Under the pieces are notes generated by a model that was not told the DNA's origin, did not search any database, and was given only the letters and a program-made list of their open reading frames with translations. Shown piece after piece: positions 35,307-44,945 of a stretch of 64,000 bases of DNA (position 1 is its first letter; each line of letters starts with the position of its first letter). Position numbers and translations under genes: made by a program. This stretch comes from F23-D06 sp045132055 (lineage in GTDB: Bacteria; Bacteroidota; Bacteroidia; Bacteroidales; WCHB1-69): contig JBGURP010000007.1 of NCBI GenBank assembly GCA_045132055.1, positions 248,001 to 312,000 of the forward strand, read 5' to 3'.

Positions 35307-36443
35307 TTATTGGCGATTCTTTTGGGAATCTGCAATGGCTTCTTGCAACATTTCCTCAAACAAGTCGATGGAATGGTTGATGTCATATTGTTTTGCTGAC
35401 TCGGAATATAACTTTTCCATTTTCGCCTTTTCCTCGGGGTTGTCCAACCAATAGTCGATGGCACGCGCCAAATCCTTGGAATCACCGGCTTTGAAGAGAC
35501 TGCGCCCGTCAATGGCAAATTGCCTTGTAGCAGAAAGGTCGCTGTTGGCGATGACGGGCACTAAGCCAGTGGCGAATGCCTCAATGCAGGAAATGGCTTC
35601 TGACTCCATATCCGATGCGTGAACGTACAGGTCACATTGTCCCAGCATGTTTTTCAAATCCTCTTTGGGAAGGTAAGTGAAAATGGGCGGATTCTTCAAT
35701 TTACTGCCCAAACGATAGTATTGTTTGTATTTCGGTCCCTTTCCAGCAAAGACCAATTGGATTCGGTCGCCATATTTAGAGTATTGGAGAGCGTTGATAA
35801 TGATATCCTGACGTTTCTCGGCAGAAAGTCGCCCAACCATAGCAATCAGGATTTTGCCTTCATATTCAGGTTTTTTGGACACCTTATACCAAGTAAAGTC
35901 CGATTGGATGCCATTGGAGATGGCATGGATTTTGGCCCTGTAACCGCGGTTCTGGATCTCCTCAGCCATAAACTTTGAAGGCGCATGAATATGACCAAAA
36001 TGGTCATACACGGCTTTCCTGAGTATCCTGAAAATCATATTATTAACCCATTCTGATTTTCCAAGTCCAAACTGGGAAGAAATGTTCTGGGGTTGGACAT
36101 GGAAGGCTGCCGTGGCCGGCTTGCCGAGCAAATCGGCAATTTTCTTGGTCCTTGTTTCCAAAAAGAAGGGAAAAAAACAATGGACAACGTCTGCCCACTC
36201 CACTGCTTCGCGAATGACTTTCTTATCGCACTTCGCATATTGGAATCCCTGTTTGTGAATCATCCCGTTGAAGATGAAAAAGTTCAACTCTGGCAAACCA
36301 TACACGCCTTCTCTGGGCTCACTGGCAGTCATAATGCGCACCTCATGGCCGCGCTTGCGCAGCTCGTCTGCAAACCGTTGCGCCGAGATACTGGTGCCAT
36401 TATTGGTAGTGAAATAAGTGTCAATAGCAAATAAAATTTTCAT
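35307..36443 (-). CDS. Glycosyltransferase family 4 (GT-B)
   Basis: A 378-residue GT4 enzyme. The N-terminal acceptor domain starts 'MKILFAIDTYFTTNNGTSISAQRFADELRKRGHEV'-like; the donor domain shows 'VGRLSAEKRQD', 'FAGKGPKYKQY' and the EX7E-type motif 'ESEAISCIEAFATGLVPVIA'. The sequence resembles bacterial diacylglycerol/lipid glucosyltransferases more than capsule enzymes, and there is no polysaccharide cluster around it, so a membrane-lipid acceptor is plausible. It is monocistronic, with its own -7 box at 36471-36478. Family is certain, acceptor unknown. Confidence 0.9.
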   Translation of the reverse strand: MKILFAIDTYFTTNNGTSISAQRFADELRKRGHEVRIMTASEPREGVYGLPELNFFIFNGMIHKQGFQYAKCDKKVIREAVEWADVVHCFFPFFLETRTKKIADLLGKPATAAFHVQPQNISSQFGLGKSEWVNNMIFRILRKAVYDHFGHIHAPSKFMAEEIQNRGYRAKIHAISNGIQSDFTWYKVSKKPEYEGKILIAMVGRLSAEKRQDIIINALQYSKYGDRIQLVFAGKGPKYKQYYRLGSKLKNPPIFTYLPKEDLKNMLGQCDLYVHASDMESEAISCIEAFATGLVPVIANSDLSATRQFAIDGRSLFKAGDSKDLARAIDYWLDNPEEKAKMEKLYSESAKQYDINHSIDLFEEMLQEAIADSQKNRQ

Positions 36444-36470
36444 AAGCGATACTTACAATAATTACGACCG

Positions 36471-36478
36471 CAAATTTA
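36471..36478 (-). promoter_or_regulatory. -7 element for the GT4 gene
   Basis: Minus-strand TAAATTTG (TAnnTTTG), 27 nt upstream of the start at 36443. Confidence 0.55.
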
Positions 36479-36646
36479 ACATTTTTTAGTAAATGTAATT
36501 TATTGATATTCAATTGTATTAATGTGTTAAATGATAGAAAATAGGGTTAATTTCGGAGTTTTTAGGAATTTTCAAGGCATTTCTGTTTTGTTTTTTCTAT
36601 GCCCTTATCACAATATTCATGAATCTTTTCCATTATCTTTTTTTAC

Positions 36647-36654
36647 TATATTTG
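36647..36654 (+). promoter_or_regulatory. -7 element for the secreted-protein/PBP1A run
   Basis: TATATTTG (TAnnTTTG) 61 nt before the start at 36716. The 272-nt gap between the GT4 gene and this run holds these two promoters and otherwise plain A/T-rich sequence. Confidence 0.6.
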
Positions 36655-36715
36655 CAGGCGGTTTTTAATTGGAGGATTTTCACCCATTAATTTCCTGCAT
36701 TAGATTTTTTTTGAA

Positions 36716-37183
36716 ATGATAAAAAAAACAATCTTCGGACTACTCCTTCTAACAAGTACTCTCCTCTGCTCGGCACAGGTGAATGTGGAAGTGCAGCTTA
36801 TCAATTCCAGCTCCCAAACTTTTTCCGTCAGCGAGGCGGGCAAGATTTATTTTGACAACGGGTATCTCATGGTGGACGACGGGAACGACACCCCGTTCTC
36901 TTTCCCGCTCTCTGATATCCGGAAAGTGCTGTTCTCCGGATCAACATCCGTGGAAACCATTGAAAGCGACCATATCCGCATCTATCCTAACCCGGCAACC
37001 ACTTTTATTCGCATCAGCAATGATCGGAACAGCGACTGCTTCTATCAGCTTTTCTCCATTGACGGCAGGTTGCTTATGTCAGGCGTATGCAAACAAGAAG
37101 AGACTATCAATATCAGCAAGCTTCCCAAAGGCTTGTATCTCCTCAAAGTGGATGGTAAAACCTTCAAAATCAGTAAATCATGA
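36716..37183 (+). CDS. Small secreted protein with type IX (type A) sorting domain
   Basis: The 155-residue protein has a signal peptide (cleaved near 'LLCSAQ', residue 21), a short mature region of about 55 residues without a known domain ('SSSQTFSVSEAGKIYFDNGYL'), and a C-terminal Por-type sorting domain from about residue 88: 'IRIYPNPATTFIRIS' ... 'LPKGLYLLKVDGKTFKISK'. So the sorting domain makes up almost half of the protein. The short N-terminal piece resembles the start of the next protein ('SSVIFEKSVSEIDSIHF'). Its stop codon overlaps the next ATG (ATGA), so the two are translationally coupled. Confidence 0.88.
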   Translation: MIKKTIFGLLLLTSTLLCSAQVNVEVQLINSSSQTFSVSEAGKIYFDNGYLMVDDGNDTPFSFPLSDIRKVLFSGSTSVETIESDHIRIYPNPATTFIRISNDRNSDCFYQLFSIDGRLLMSGVCKQEETINISKLPKGLYLLKVDGKTFKISKS

Positions 37184-39594
37184 AAAGAGCCGTTTCTGCC
37201 ATCCTGTTTTTGACATTCGTCATGTCCCTGCATGCGCAGGAAATTCTGCATCTGTACAACGGCAGCAGTGTCATCTTTGAAAAATCCGTTTCCGAGATTG
37301 ACAGCATCCATTTTCAGGGCAGTCAATCCATCTTCAATTTAGGCAACAGCTACCTTACCTTCCCAGTTAGTGTAGTGGACAGCATCACCTTCAGCAACGA
37401 GAGTCTGCTGGGCGATGAAATCTACATCACCTGGAACGGAAATAACGTCAATATCATCAATCCCTACGCCAACAATGGCGTGAATATTACCAACGACGGG
37501 GCTAAAGTTACAGTGACCGTAACCTCAACCGTGCAGGACATTGTCTATCACCTGTCGGGCAGCTCTTCGGAAGGGTATCTGTACATCACGCCCAACAAGC
37601 GTTTCACCCTTTCCTTGGAAGGCCTTTCGCTCACCAACAGTGAAGGACCGGCCATTGACATTCTCGTAGATAAGAAGACCAATGTCATTTTAGCCGACGG
37701 CTCGCAAAACTTCCTGAATGACGGGACGGCCAACCCGAAGAAGGCGGCCTTGCAAAGCAAGAGCGAGCTAATTTTTTATGGCAACGGCACGTTGACCGTG
37801 AACGGTTACAAGCGCAACGGCATCCACAGCGACGATTACGTGCAGATTAACAGTGGCAACATTGTCGTGGCTTCTGCTGCCGCCGACGGCATCCATTGCG
37901 ACTACTTTGTGATGAACGGCGGCACCCTGAACATCGCCGCTTCCGGTGACGGCGTTGACGGGGACACCGGTTTTATCGAGGTTTATGATGGAACTATCAC
38001 GATCAACGTCCCAGCCGATGACAAGAAGGGAATGAAGTGCGACAGTACCATCACCATCAACGGCGGCCATATCACCATTAACAACAGTGGTGACCAGAGC
38101 AAGGGATTGAAGAGCGGCCTGAGCACCTACATCAACGGCGGCGAGCTCACCATCAACTCCACGGGCACGCTCGTCAGCGAGACCACCACCTCAGGGGTTG
38201 ACCTTTCCTACTGCACTGGCATCAAGGCCGACAAAAGCCTGTTCGTCACGGGCGGTTTGGTCACCATCACCTGCCCTGCAACCAATGCCGGGAGCAAGGC
38301 CATCAGTTGTGACAGCAACATCGTCATTTCCGGCGGCAAGCTCAACCTGACCTCTTTAGGTTCCTGCGCCAAGTATCTGGTTAGCGGCACCACCTACGAC
38401 AGTTATGCTTCTGCTTGTATGAAAGCTAACGGAGATATCACCATTTCGGGCGGTGACATCACGGCCACGGCAGCCGGACGCGGCATCAGCTGCGATGGCA
38501 ACTACACCCAGACGGGCGGTCATGTCATTGCTTCCACCAACGCGATAGGCTTCACCACCATGGGAACGGGCACCTCCTGCACCGACGGTTTTGCGTCCGC
38601 TTGTTTGAAGGCAGACGGCAATATCATATTCACGGCAGGCAGTTTCAATGGTTCCAGCACGGGCAAAGGCGGTCGTGGTATCGTAGCCGACGGCACCATG
38701 ACCTTTGGCGAAGTTGGCGCGGCTGACAGTCTGCTTGTGGTTTACGTCACTACCAGCGGCGCGCCTGTGAACGCATCTTCTGGTGGCGGCGGCTGGCCTG
38801 GCGGAAGCAGCACCGATTATTGGAAAGGTTTGCCCAAAGGGTTTAAAATCGAAGGCAGCATCACCATCAACAGCGGGCATTTGCAGAGTTACTGCTCTCA
38901 GACCTCCGGAGACCCCACTGGCGAAGCTCTTGAAAGCAAGGATTCTCTTTTCATCAACGGTGGTTATGTAGAGGCCAATGCATACGACGACGCCATCAAT
39001 GCCGCTTCTTTCATTGGCATCAACGGAGGACATATATGGGCCTACTCACGCGGCAATGATGCCATTGACTGCAACGGCACCAGCCTGCGTTTCTACGGCG
39101 GGGTCATCATCGCTCGCGGTAGCGAATGCGCCATTGATGATAACAGCGACCACGGCGGAAAACTGTACATCAATAACGCCACTCTCATTGCCCTTGGCGG
39201 CAATATGGGTTCCATAGAGGGCACGCCTACTCTCACTGGACAAAAGTACTTGACTCTCGGCAGTTCTGGCGGAGGCGGATGGCCTGGTCCTGGCGGCGGA
39301 GGCGGAAGCAGCACTGCTCAAACCATTGCACAGAACGGCGTATGCGTCAAAAACAGCAGTGGCACGGAAATTGTTACTTACAAGATGCCCACCGTCAACA
39401 ACGGCAGCAACGGCTTTGAGAGCATCGGTACCAGAGGTGTATCCGGTCTTTTCATCACCACGCCTGCCATCCAAAGCGGCACATACACCTACTACACCTC
39501 ACCGACCATCAGCGGAGGCACCAACTGGCACGGATACTATACCGGTGCCACCGTGACCACTTCTGGCAACGGCACCTCCACCACTGCACATTAA
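37180..39594 (+). CDS. Secreted beta-helix protein, carbohydrate-binding DUF4353-like
   Basis: An 804-residue exported protein (signal peptide to about 'MSLHAQ', residue 20). From about residue 90 on it is a repetitive right-handed beta-helix-type sequence with rungs such as 'NGIHSDDYVQINSGNIVVASAAADGIHCDYFVMNGGTLNI', 'DKKGMKCDSTITINGGHITI' and 'GKGGRGIVADGTMTF'. This is the pattern of the DUF4353 carbohydrate-binding family. Two near-identical glycine loops, 'SSGGGGWPGGSS' (about 530) and 'SSGGGGWPGPGGGGGSS' (about 695), interrupt the helix. It has no obvious type IX sorting domain of its own, although the coupled upstream gene does. Surface glycan binding is the likely role. The start overlaps the preceding stop (ATGA). 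Confidence 0.8.
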   Translation: MKRAVSAILFLTFVMSLHAQEILHLYNGSSVIFEKSVSEIDSIHFQGSQSIFNLGNSYLTFPVSVVDSITFSNESLLGDEIYITWNGNNVNIINPYANNGVNITNDGAKVTVTVTSTVQDIVYHLSGSSSEGYLYITPNKRFTLSLEGLSLTNSEGPAIDILVDKKTNVILADGSQNFLNDGTANPKKAALQSKSELIFYGNGTLTVNGYKRNGIHSDDYVQINSGNIVVASAAADGIHCDYFVMNGGTLNIAASGDGVDGDTGFIEVYDGTITINVPADDKKGMKCDSTITINGGHITINNSGDQSKGLKSGLSTYINGGELTINSTGTLVSETTTSGVDLSYCTGIKADKSLFVTGGLVTITCPATNAGSKAISCDSNIVISGGKLNLTSLGSCAKYLVSGTTYDSYASACMKANGDITISGGDITATAAGRGISCDGNYTQTGGHVIASTNAIGFTTMGTGTSCTDGFASACLKADGNIIFTAGSFNGSSTGKGGRGIVADGTMTFGEVGAADSLLVVYVTTSGAPVNASSGGGGWPGGSSTDYWKGLPKGFKIEGSITINSGHLQSYCSQTSGDPTGEALESKDSLFINGGYVEANAYDDAINAASFIGINGGHIWAYSRGNDAIDCNGTSLRFYGGVIIARGSECAIDDNSDHGGKLYINNATLIALGGNMGSIEGTPTLTGQKYLTLGSSGGGGWPGPGGGGGSSTAQTIAQNGVCVKNSSGTEIVTYKMPTVNNGSNGFESIGTRGVSGLFITTPAIQSGTYTYYTSPTISGGTNWHGYYTGATVTTSGNGTSTTAH

Positions 39595-39616
39595 TTGTAA
39601 CTGAAAAAACCAAACT

Positions 39617-41920
39617 ATGTACAACAGCCAATCTAAAAAGAAGCAAAACGACTCCACCAAGGACAACAACCGCCCTGCTTGGGTCAAGCCATTTTGGACA
39701 GCCTATTTCGGTTTCCTAGGCATACTTTTACTGCTTTTTATCCTCATATCCCTAGGATGGATTGGATATATGCCATCATTTACGGAGTTGGAGAACCCCT
39801 CCGCCAACCTGGCCACTGAAGTCATTTCAGAGGACGGCGAGCTTTTGGGCACCTATTATCTGGAGAACCGCTCCAACTGCAAATACGGTGACCTGTCGCA
39901 ACCGCTGAAGGACGCGCTGATTGCCACGGAGGACTCCCGTTTCTACAAGCACTCGGGAGTGGACATGCGTGCTCTGTTCCGCGTGGCGGGCGGTGTGCTT
40001 ACCTTCCACCACAAGGGCGGAGGTAGCACCATCACCCAACAGCTGGCCAAAAACCTGTTCCCGCGCGGTCAGAAGATGAACAAAGTCAAGCTGGTATTCA
40101 TCAAATTCAAGGAGTGGGTGGTCGCCACCAAGCTGGAACGCAAATACTCCAAAGATGAGATTTTGGCCATGTATTTCAATACCGTGGATTTCGGCAACCA
40201 AGCTGTCGGCATCAAATCAGCGGCACGCACCTATTTCGACAAGAGTCCATCGGAAATCAACACCGAGGAGGCTGCCCTGTTGGTCGGCATGCTCAAAGCG
40301 CCCACCAAATACAGTCCGCGACGCCACTATCAGGCCGCCCTGGAACGTCGTAACGTGGTTCTCGGCCAGATGAAAAAATACGGTTACCTGAACGAAGCTC
40401 AATTCGACTCCATCAAGGCACTGCCCATCGACATGACCAACTTCAAGTCGCAGGCACACTACGCCGGCAAGGCCACCTATTTCAGAGAGTATCTTCGACT
40501 GATGCTCAAAGAATGGTGTGCCAACAACCCCAAGAAAGACGGTTCCCACTACGACCTCTATTGTGACGGTCTCAAGATATACACCACCATTGATTCCCGT
40601 ATGCAACAATACGCCGAGGAGGCAGTCAAGGAGCACGTCTGCGACTATCTGCAGCCGCTGTTTTTCCAGCATTTCAAGGGTGTGAAAAATGCTCCTTTCG
40701 TCAATTTGTCAGAGGAGCAAACCAACCGGATTTTGTGGAATGCCGCCAAGCTTTCGGAACGATATGACCGTGCCAAAGATGCCGGTTTGAGCGATGAACA
40801 GATCAAAGCCCAATTCAACAAGAAAGTCCCCATGACGGTATTCTCCTACCAAGGAATGAAAGACACCGTGATGACTCCTTTTGACTCTATCCGCTATTAC
40901 AAATCATTCCTGCAATGCGGACTGATGTGCGTGGAGGCCAAGTCGGGGCACGTGAAAGCCTACGTGGGTGGCACAAACTACGAGTATTTCCAATTTGACC
41001 ACGTCAAGTTGTCCCAGCGGCAGGTGGGATCCACCTTCAAACCATACGTATATACGGTAGCCATGCAGAGCGGCGAATTCGACCCGTGCACGATGGTTCC
41101 CAACGTGCCCGTGACCATCGAAGTTCCCGGAGGTTCCTGGACACCACGCAACTCGGGCGCGCATCGCGAAGGTGAGATGATGCCCTTGCGCGAAGCTTTG
41201 GCCTTCTCGCTCAACCAAGTGTCTGCCTATCTGATGAAACGCTATGGTCCAGAGGCAGTCATTTCCCTTGTGCGCAACATGGGCATGACCTCCGAGATTC
41301 CGGCTGTACCTGCCATCTGTCTCGGCGCGTGCGAGCTCACGCTGTACGAGCAGGTAGGTGCCATCAACTGTTTCCCCAACCAAGGTGTTTACGTAGAGCC
41401 TATCTTCATCACCCGCATCTGCGACAAGGATGGCAACGTCATCTACAACAGGTTGCCCAAGACCAATGAAGCCATTGACCAGATTACAGCCTTCAAGACT
41501 GTTCGTCTGATGCAAGGCGTGGTGGACTACGGTACTGGCGGCCGACTCCGCAGTCAATATAAGCTGGACTTCCCTGTGGCCGGCAAGACGGGTACCACGG
41601 ACAATCAGTCGGACGGCTGGTTTGTGGGCTATACGCCGTTGCTCACCTGCGGGGTGTGGGTGGGCTGCGAGGATCGTTCTGCGCACTTCCGAAGCACTGC
41701 ATTGGGGCAAGGCGCACGCACGGCAATGCCTGTGTTCGGCCTTTTCATGAAGAAAGTTTATAGCGACCCAAAACTCCCCTACTACGCCATTGCCACCTCA
41801 CCTAACAAATCTGCCAAGACGGGCTACTACTTCCCCATCCCATCTGCCTACACAGGCGACGAGTCGGGGTGCAATGAGGATAAGAGCACGGCACCTCACG
41901 ACAAATTGAATTTTGATTAA
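39617..41920 (+). CDS. mrcA: Class A penicillin-binding protein (PBP1A type)
   Basis: A bifunctional peptidoglycan synthase of 767 residues anchored by one N-terminal membrane helix (about 33-57). The GT51 glycosyltransferase domain shows 'ATEDSRFYKHSGVD', 'GGSTITQQLAKNLF', 'KFKEWVVATKLERKYSKDEIL' and 'YFNTVDFG'. The transpeptidase domain has SxxK 'STFK' (S472-K475), SxN 'SLN' and 'KTGTTDNQSDGWFVG'. All catalytic motifs are present. It starts 22 nt after the beta-helix gene, and may be cotranscribed with it. Confidence 0.95.
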   Translation: MYNSQSKKKQNDSTKDNNRPAWVKPFWTAYFGFLGILLLLFILISLGWIGYMPSFTELENPSANLATEVISEDGELLGTYYLENRSNCKYGDLSQPLKDALIATEDSRFYKHSGVDMRALFRVAGGVLTFHHKGGGSTITQQLAKNLFPRGQKMNKVKLVFIKFKEWVVATKLERKYSKDEILAMYFNTVDFGNQAVGIKSAARTYFDKSPSEINTEEAALLVGMLKAPTKYSPRRHYQAALERRNVVLGQMKKYGYLNEAQFDSIKALPIDMTNFKSQAHYAGKATYFREYLRLMLKEWCANNPKKDGSHYDLYCDGLKIYTTIDSRMQQYAEEAVKEHVCDYLQPLFFQHFKGVKNAPFVNLSEEQTNRILWNAAKLSERYDRAKDAGLSDEQIKAQFNKKVPMTVFSYQGMKDTVMTPFDSIRYYKSFLQCGLMCVEAKSGHVKAYVGGTNYEYFQFDHVKLSQRQVGSTFKPYVYTVAMQSGEFDPCTMVPNVPVTIEVPGGSWTPRNSGAHREGEMMPLREALAFSLNQVSAYLMKRYGPEAVISLVRNMGMTSEIPAVPAICLGACELTLYEQVGAINCFPNQGVYVEPIFITRICDKDGNVIYNRLPKTNEAIDQITAFKTVRLMQGVVDYGTGGRLRSQYKLDFPVAGKTGTTDNQSDGWFVGYTPLLTCGVWVGCEDRSAHFRSTALGQGARTAMPVFGLFMKKVYSDPKLPYYAIATSPNKSAKTGYYFPIPSAYTGDESGCNEDKSTAPHDKLNFD

Positions 41921-41924
41921 TCAC

Positions 41925-44777
41925 CTACGCGCGGCGGCAGATGTGCTTGAAGTCACAATAACCGCAATGGGATTCATCGTCAGTCTGGTTGAACGGCTTA
42001 TCCTTGTCCAGGATTTCCGCCAGCAATTCTTGTATTGAGGATTGAAATGCCTCCAAAACCTCAGCAGAGATACAATCCTCCGGCTCTCCACCACCCTCTA
42101 TCAAAGCAGGATGCCAATAATCAGGGTAAGCGCCCGGCTTGTTCGCATCTTTGATGCACATGATGCCGCATTGCACTTGCGATGCCCGGCCAATTGCAGC
42201 CAAGTCCTCTTGTTTTGTTCGCTTCAACAACAAAGCATAGAACAAAAGTTGAAGCAGCTTTTCATACCGGACATCCTCCACCACCACTTTCATATTCGTC
42301 GAAGCCACTTTCAGATACGTGTCATCCACCTTGCCCGTTTTATAATCCACTACAACTGGATAGGTTTCTTCCTCGTTCTGATACATTTGAAGACGATCCA
42401 AGATACCATAAAGACCAATAGTATTTCCATCGGCAAGAGGTAAATCACACGTGACTTTCACCTCATTTCCGACAATCTTCACTTGGCCGGTCTCCAACTC
42501 TTTATCTGCTTTTTGCAGATAGTTGCACACATTGTTGTACACCATGCGCGTAGCCAAATACATTCGGCCGTGCGTCAGATCGTACATGCTCAGATTCAGT
42601 TTTATATCCTCGTTGTTCAGGATCTCCTGCGCAATTCTCTCTTCCGCATGGTCCAGAAAATCGCCGATAATCTGCCTGAAATCGGCAGGTTGTTCTTTAA
42701 TTTCATTAAACACGGATTCCAGCAGGGCATGGACGACCGTGCCGATGATATTGCTCTCTATTCTTTCCTGGAACGACTGGCGAGGCTCAATGCCACAGAG
42801 GTTTCTATAATAAAACTGCAATGGACAGTTGATGTAACGTTTCAAAGCCGTGGCCGAGAAACTCATCTTCTTCAGTTTGCCCATCATCTCATCGGTTTTC
42901 TTCACCACAATATTCTCCGGCACCGATGCCTTGAACTGGAAACTCACCTGCGGATACTCCAACTGGATATTATCTAAATGATGCTCTTTCTTCAGAAACT
43001 CCAATTGCGTAATAAAGCGGCTCTTCTCCATCAGCGAGGTGTCAGAGTTGTTGTTGTACACCAAAACAATATCCTCTGCCCGTTGCAGCAGACGGAAAAA
43101 GTGATAAGCATATACCTGATCTTTGTACAGATAATTAGGTAACGAATCGTTGTCGTAGCGTATCTCAAACGGTAGCAAAGTGTTATAACTGATGCCTGCC
43201 GGCAGAACACCTTCGTTCACAGAGAGCATGATGATATGCTTGAAGTCCAAGGTACGGGTTTCGAGCAATCCCATCACCTGCAATCCTTTCAGCGGGTCTC
43301 CTTTGACAGGCAGAGAGAGGATATCGGTCTGCAAACCGATGGCATATTTCACTGTTGACAGGGCAAACGACGGTTCTTGATGGATGTTTTCCAGAGCGGT
43401 ATCCGCCGTTTTCAGAGCTTCCAGTAGCATGGACAAGAGCGCATATCCTTGGCCATCGCTGTCCACATGGCCCAACATTTGCTCTACGTACGCTATCAAT
43501 ACCGGCAGCAGAGTTTTCGTGTCCGTCGTAAAATCGGGGAGATACGCTGCAGGCAGATCGGTGCGGGAATAGAGAGCTCGCTGGTTGTTCTCCAAATCAG
43601 CCATTTTTTCCTTATACGATGCTTCGTCTGGGAACAGGCACTGACGGACAAGAGGATTGCGCATCAAGGAGACCACATCCCGATGATGGAAGCGCATCTC
43701 CCCGCCACGGCTGTATCGCAACGCGGACTGGTACAAATCCAACAGTGTATTCAGCAAAGTGTATGCAGGCGTCGCTCTGAACGGATAGCCCATGGTAACG
43801 TTCACTCCTTCCATGCCATACGCCGACAAGAATGGCAACAACAGCTGCTCGTCGGCCAGCACTACGGCGGTATTATCCAAACTACCCTCTTCACGTTGAA
43901 TGCGCTTAATCTGATCAATCGCATAGTAAATCTGGTTCATCTCCTTGGAAATCCCTACAATTTGAATGCGCTTCTGCGTCTCCTCATAATGATGGTTAAC
44001 GTATTTCAGGCTCTCCATGTGAAGATTCAAGCCAGAGCAAATTTTCTTCAAGAAATAGGCTGTGGTGAATCGGTTATCCTGATTGGAATCGCAATAAAAC
44101 GGATCTATATCAAAGAAGAAACTGACATGGAAATGCTCTTTCAGATAGCGTATAACGGTCAATTCCGCCGGCGTGAAGACATGGAAACCGGCAAAAACAA
44201 AATGCTTGAAATTCAATTTCCTGGCATACACATCTATATGATCGGCGCAATCTCGGTATTTGAGGCCGCCGTATGCCTTTCCTTCCTGACGCAACTGATT
44301 CCGGAAAAGGGTGTACAGTTCTGCCAGACGGGCATAAAAGCTCATCTTCTCTTGCAGGCTCTCCTTTTGGTCCTCATGTGCCATCGCAATGGTAAACTCC
44401 TTGTCAAAAGCCAGCGTCTTGAACACGTACTCACCATCTTGCAGTTGCATATCAATCTCATCAATATCGGAAAGATAGGCTGGAGCCCATGCCAACATCT
44501 CGTCGAACGACAACTCCAGCGGCGGGTCCATCTGACTGACAGTCTCACGCAGCCGCACCAACAGTGACAGCTTGTCAAGGGTCTGCAACGGAGAGAGCAT
44601 ATCGATAAAATGCTCAATAGAATAAATGACTGGAAGAAAAGCGGGCAGTTTAAGATTATCCGAAATATGGTTTACCAGCATGCGGCGAGCGCGCTCGTTG
44701 GGCAGTACAATCACGGTCTCCTGCAAGGGCATGCCGGAACTCACGATGCTTTTGGATAGATCTGACAGGAAGGACAT
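41925..44777 (-). CDS. addB: AddB-like PD-(D/E)XK exonuclease subunit
   Basis: The 950-residue protein resembles AddB-type subunits of the AddAB recombination nuclease. The N-terminal helicase-like part begins 'ETVIVLPNERARRML' and is degenerate, lacking a proper Walker A. The C-terminal RecB-type nuclease domain has 'YPVVVDYKTGK' as the catalytic D...DYK core. A likely four-cysteine Fe-S site is formed by C651 ('NCPLQFYYRNLC') and the terminal C938, C941, C947 ('HCGYCDFKHICRR'), as in Bacillus AddB. The start is the ATG at 44777; a longer frame runs through repeat sequence. It follows lepA on the same strand across a 168-nt repeat-filled gap. The AddA partner is not in the window. Confidence 0.85.
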   Translation of the reverse strand: MSFLSDLSKSIVSSGMPLQETVIVLPNERARRMLVNHISDNLKLPAFLPVIYSIEHFIDMLSPLQTLDKLSLLVRLRETVSQMDPPLELSFDEMLAWAPAYLSDIDEIDMQLQDGEYVFKTLAFDKEFTIAMAHEDQKESLQEKMSFYARLAELYTLFRNQLRQEGKAYGGLKYRDCADHIDVYARKLNFKHFVFAGFHVFTPAELTVIRYLKEHFHVSFFFDIDPFYCDSNQDNRFTTAYFLKKICSGLNLHMESLKYVNHHYEETQKRIQIVGISKEMNQIYYAIDQIKRIQREEGSLDNTAVVLADEQLLLPFLSAYGMEGVNVTMGYPFRATPAYTLLNTLLDLYQSALRYSRGGEMRFHHRDVVSLMRNPLVRQCLFPDEASYKEKMADLENNQRALYSRTDLPAAYLPDFTTDTKTLLPVLIAYVEQMLGHVDSDGQGYALLSMLLEALKTADTALENIHQEPSFALSTVKYAIGLQTDILSLPVKGDPLKGLQVMGLLETRTLDFKHIIMLSVNEGVLPAGISYNTLLPFEIRYDNDSLPNYLYKDQVYAYHFFRLLQRAEDIVLVYNNNSDTSLMEKSRFITQLEFLKKEHHLDNIQLEYPQVSFQFKASVPENIVVKKTDEMMGKLKKMSFSATALKRYINCPLQFYYRNLCGIEPRQSFQERIESNIIGTVVHALLESVFNEIKEQPADFRQIIGDFLDHAEERIAQEILNNEDIKLNLSMYDLTHGRMYLATRMVYNNVCNYLQKADKELETGQVKIVGNEVKVTCDLPLADGNTIGLYGILDRLQMYQNEEETYPVVVDYKTGKVDDTYLKVASTNMKVVVEDVRYEKLLQLLFYALLLKRTKQEDLAAIGRASQVQCGIMCIKDANKPGAYPDYWHPALIEGGGEPEDCISAEVLEAFQSSIQELLAEILDKDKPFNQTDDESHCGYCDFKHICRRA

Positions 44778-44780
44778 AGG

Positions 44781-44938
44781 TAAATGTGGGTGCAAGGGGT
44801 AAAGGAGGTGAATGTGGTAAAGGAGGTAAAGGAGGAGGTGCATAATTCCCCTTCTATTTTAGAAGGGGTGGCCGTAGGCCGGGGTAGTATTATGAGGGGT
44901 GAATGTGGTAAAGGAGGTAAAAGGGGTAAAGGAGGATA
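44781..44938 (-). repeat. Pyrimidine-rich ~10-nt repeats flanking a palindromic element
   Basis: Read on the minus strand, units such as CCTCCTTTACCACATTCA and CCCCTTTTACCTCCTTTACC fill the gap between the lepA stop and the addB start on both sides of the palindromic element at 44846-44888. Orientation is sense relative to addB, as in the other two tracts. Confidence 0.6.
44846..44888. repeat. Palindromic intergenic element (double hairpin)
   Basis: Hairpin 1 is CCCCTTCT-ATTTT-AGAAGGGG (44848-44868); hairpin 2 is GGCC-GTA-GGCC (44870-44880); GGGGTAGT follows. The 'AAGGGGTGGC...GCCGGGGTAGT' arrangement looks like a mobile palindromic repeat, not a chance fold. Confidence 0.7.
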
Positions 44939-44945
44939 TGGGAAG

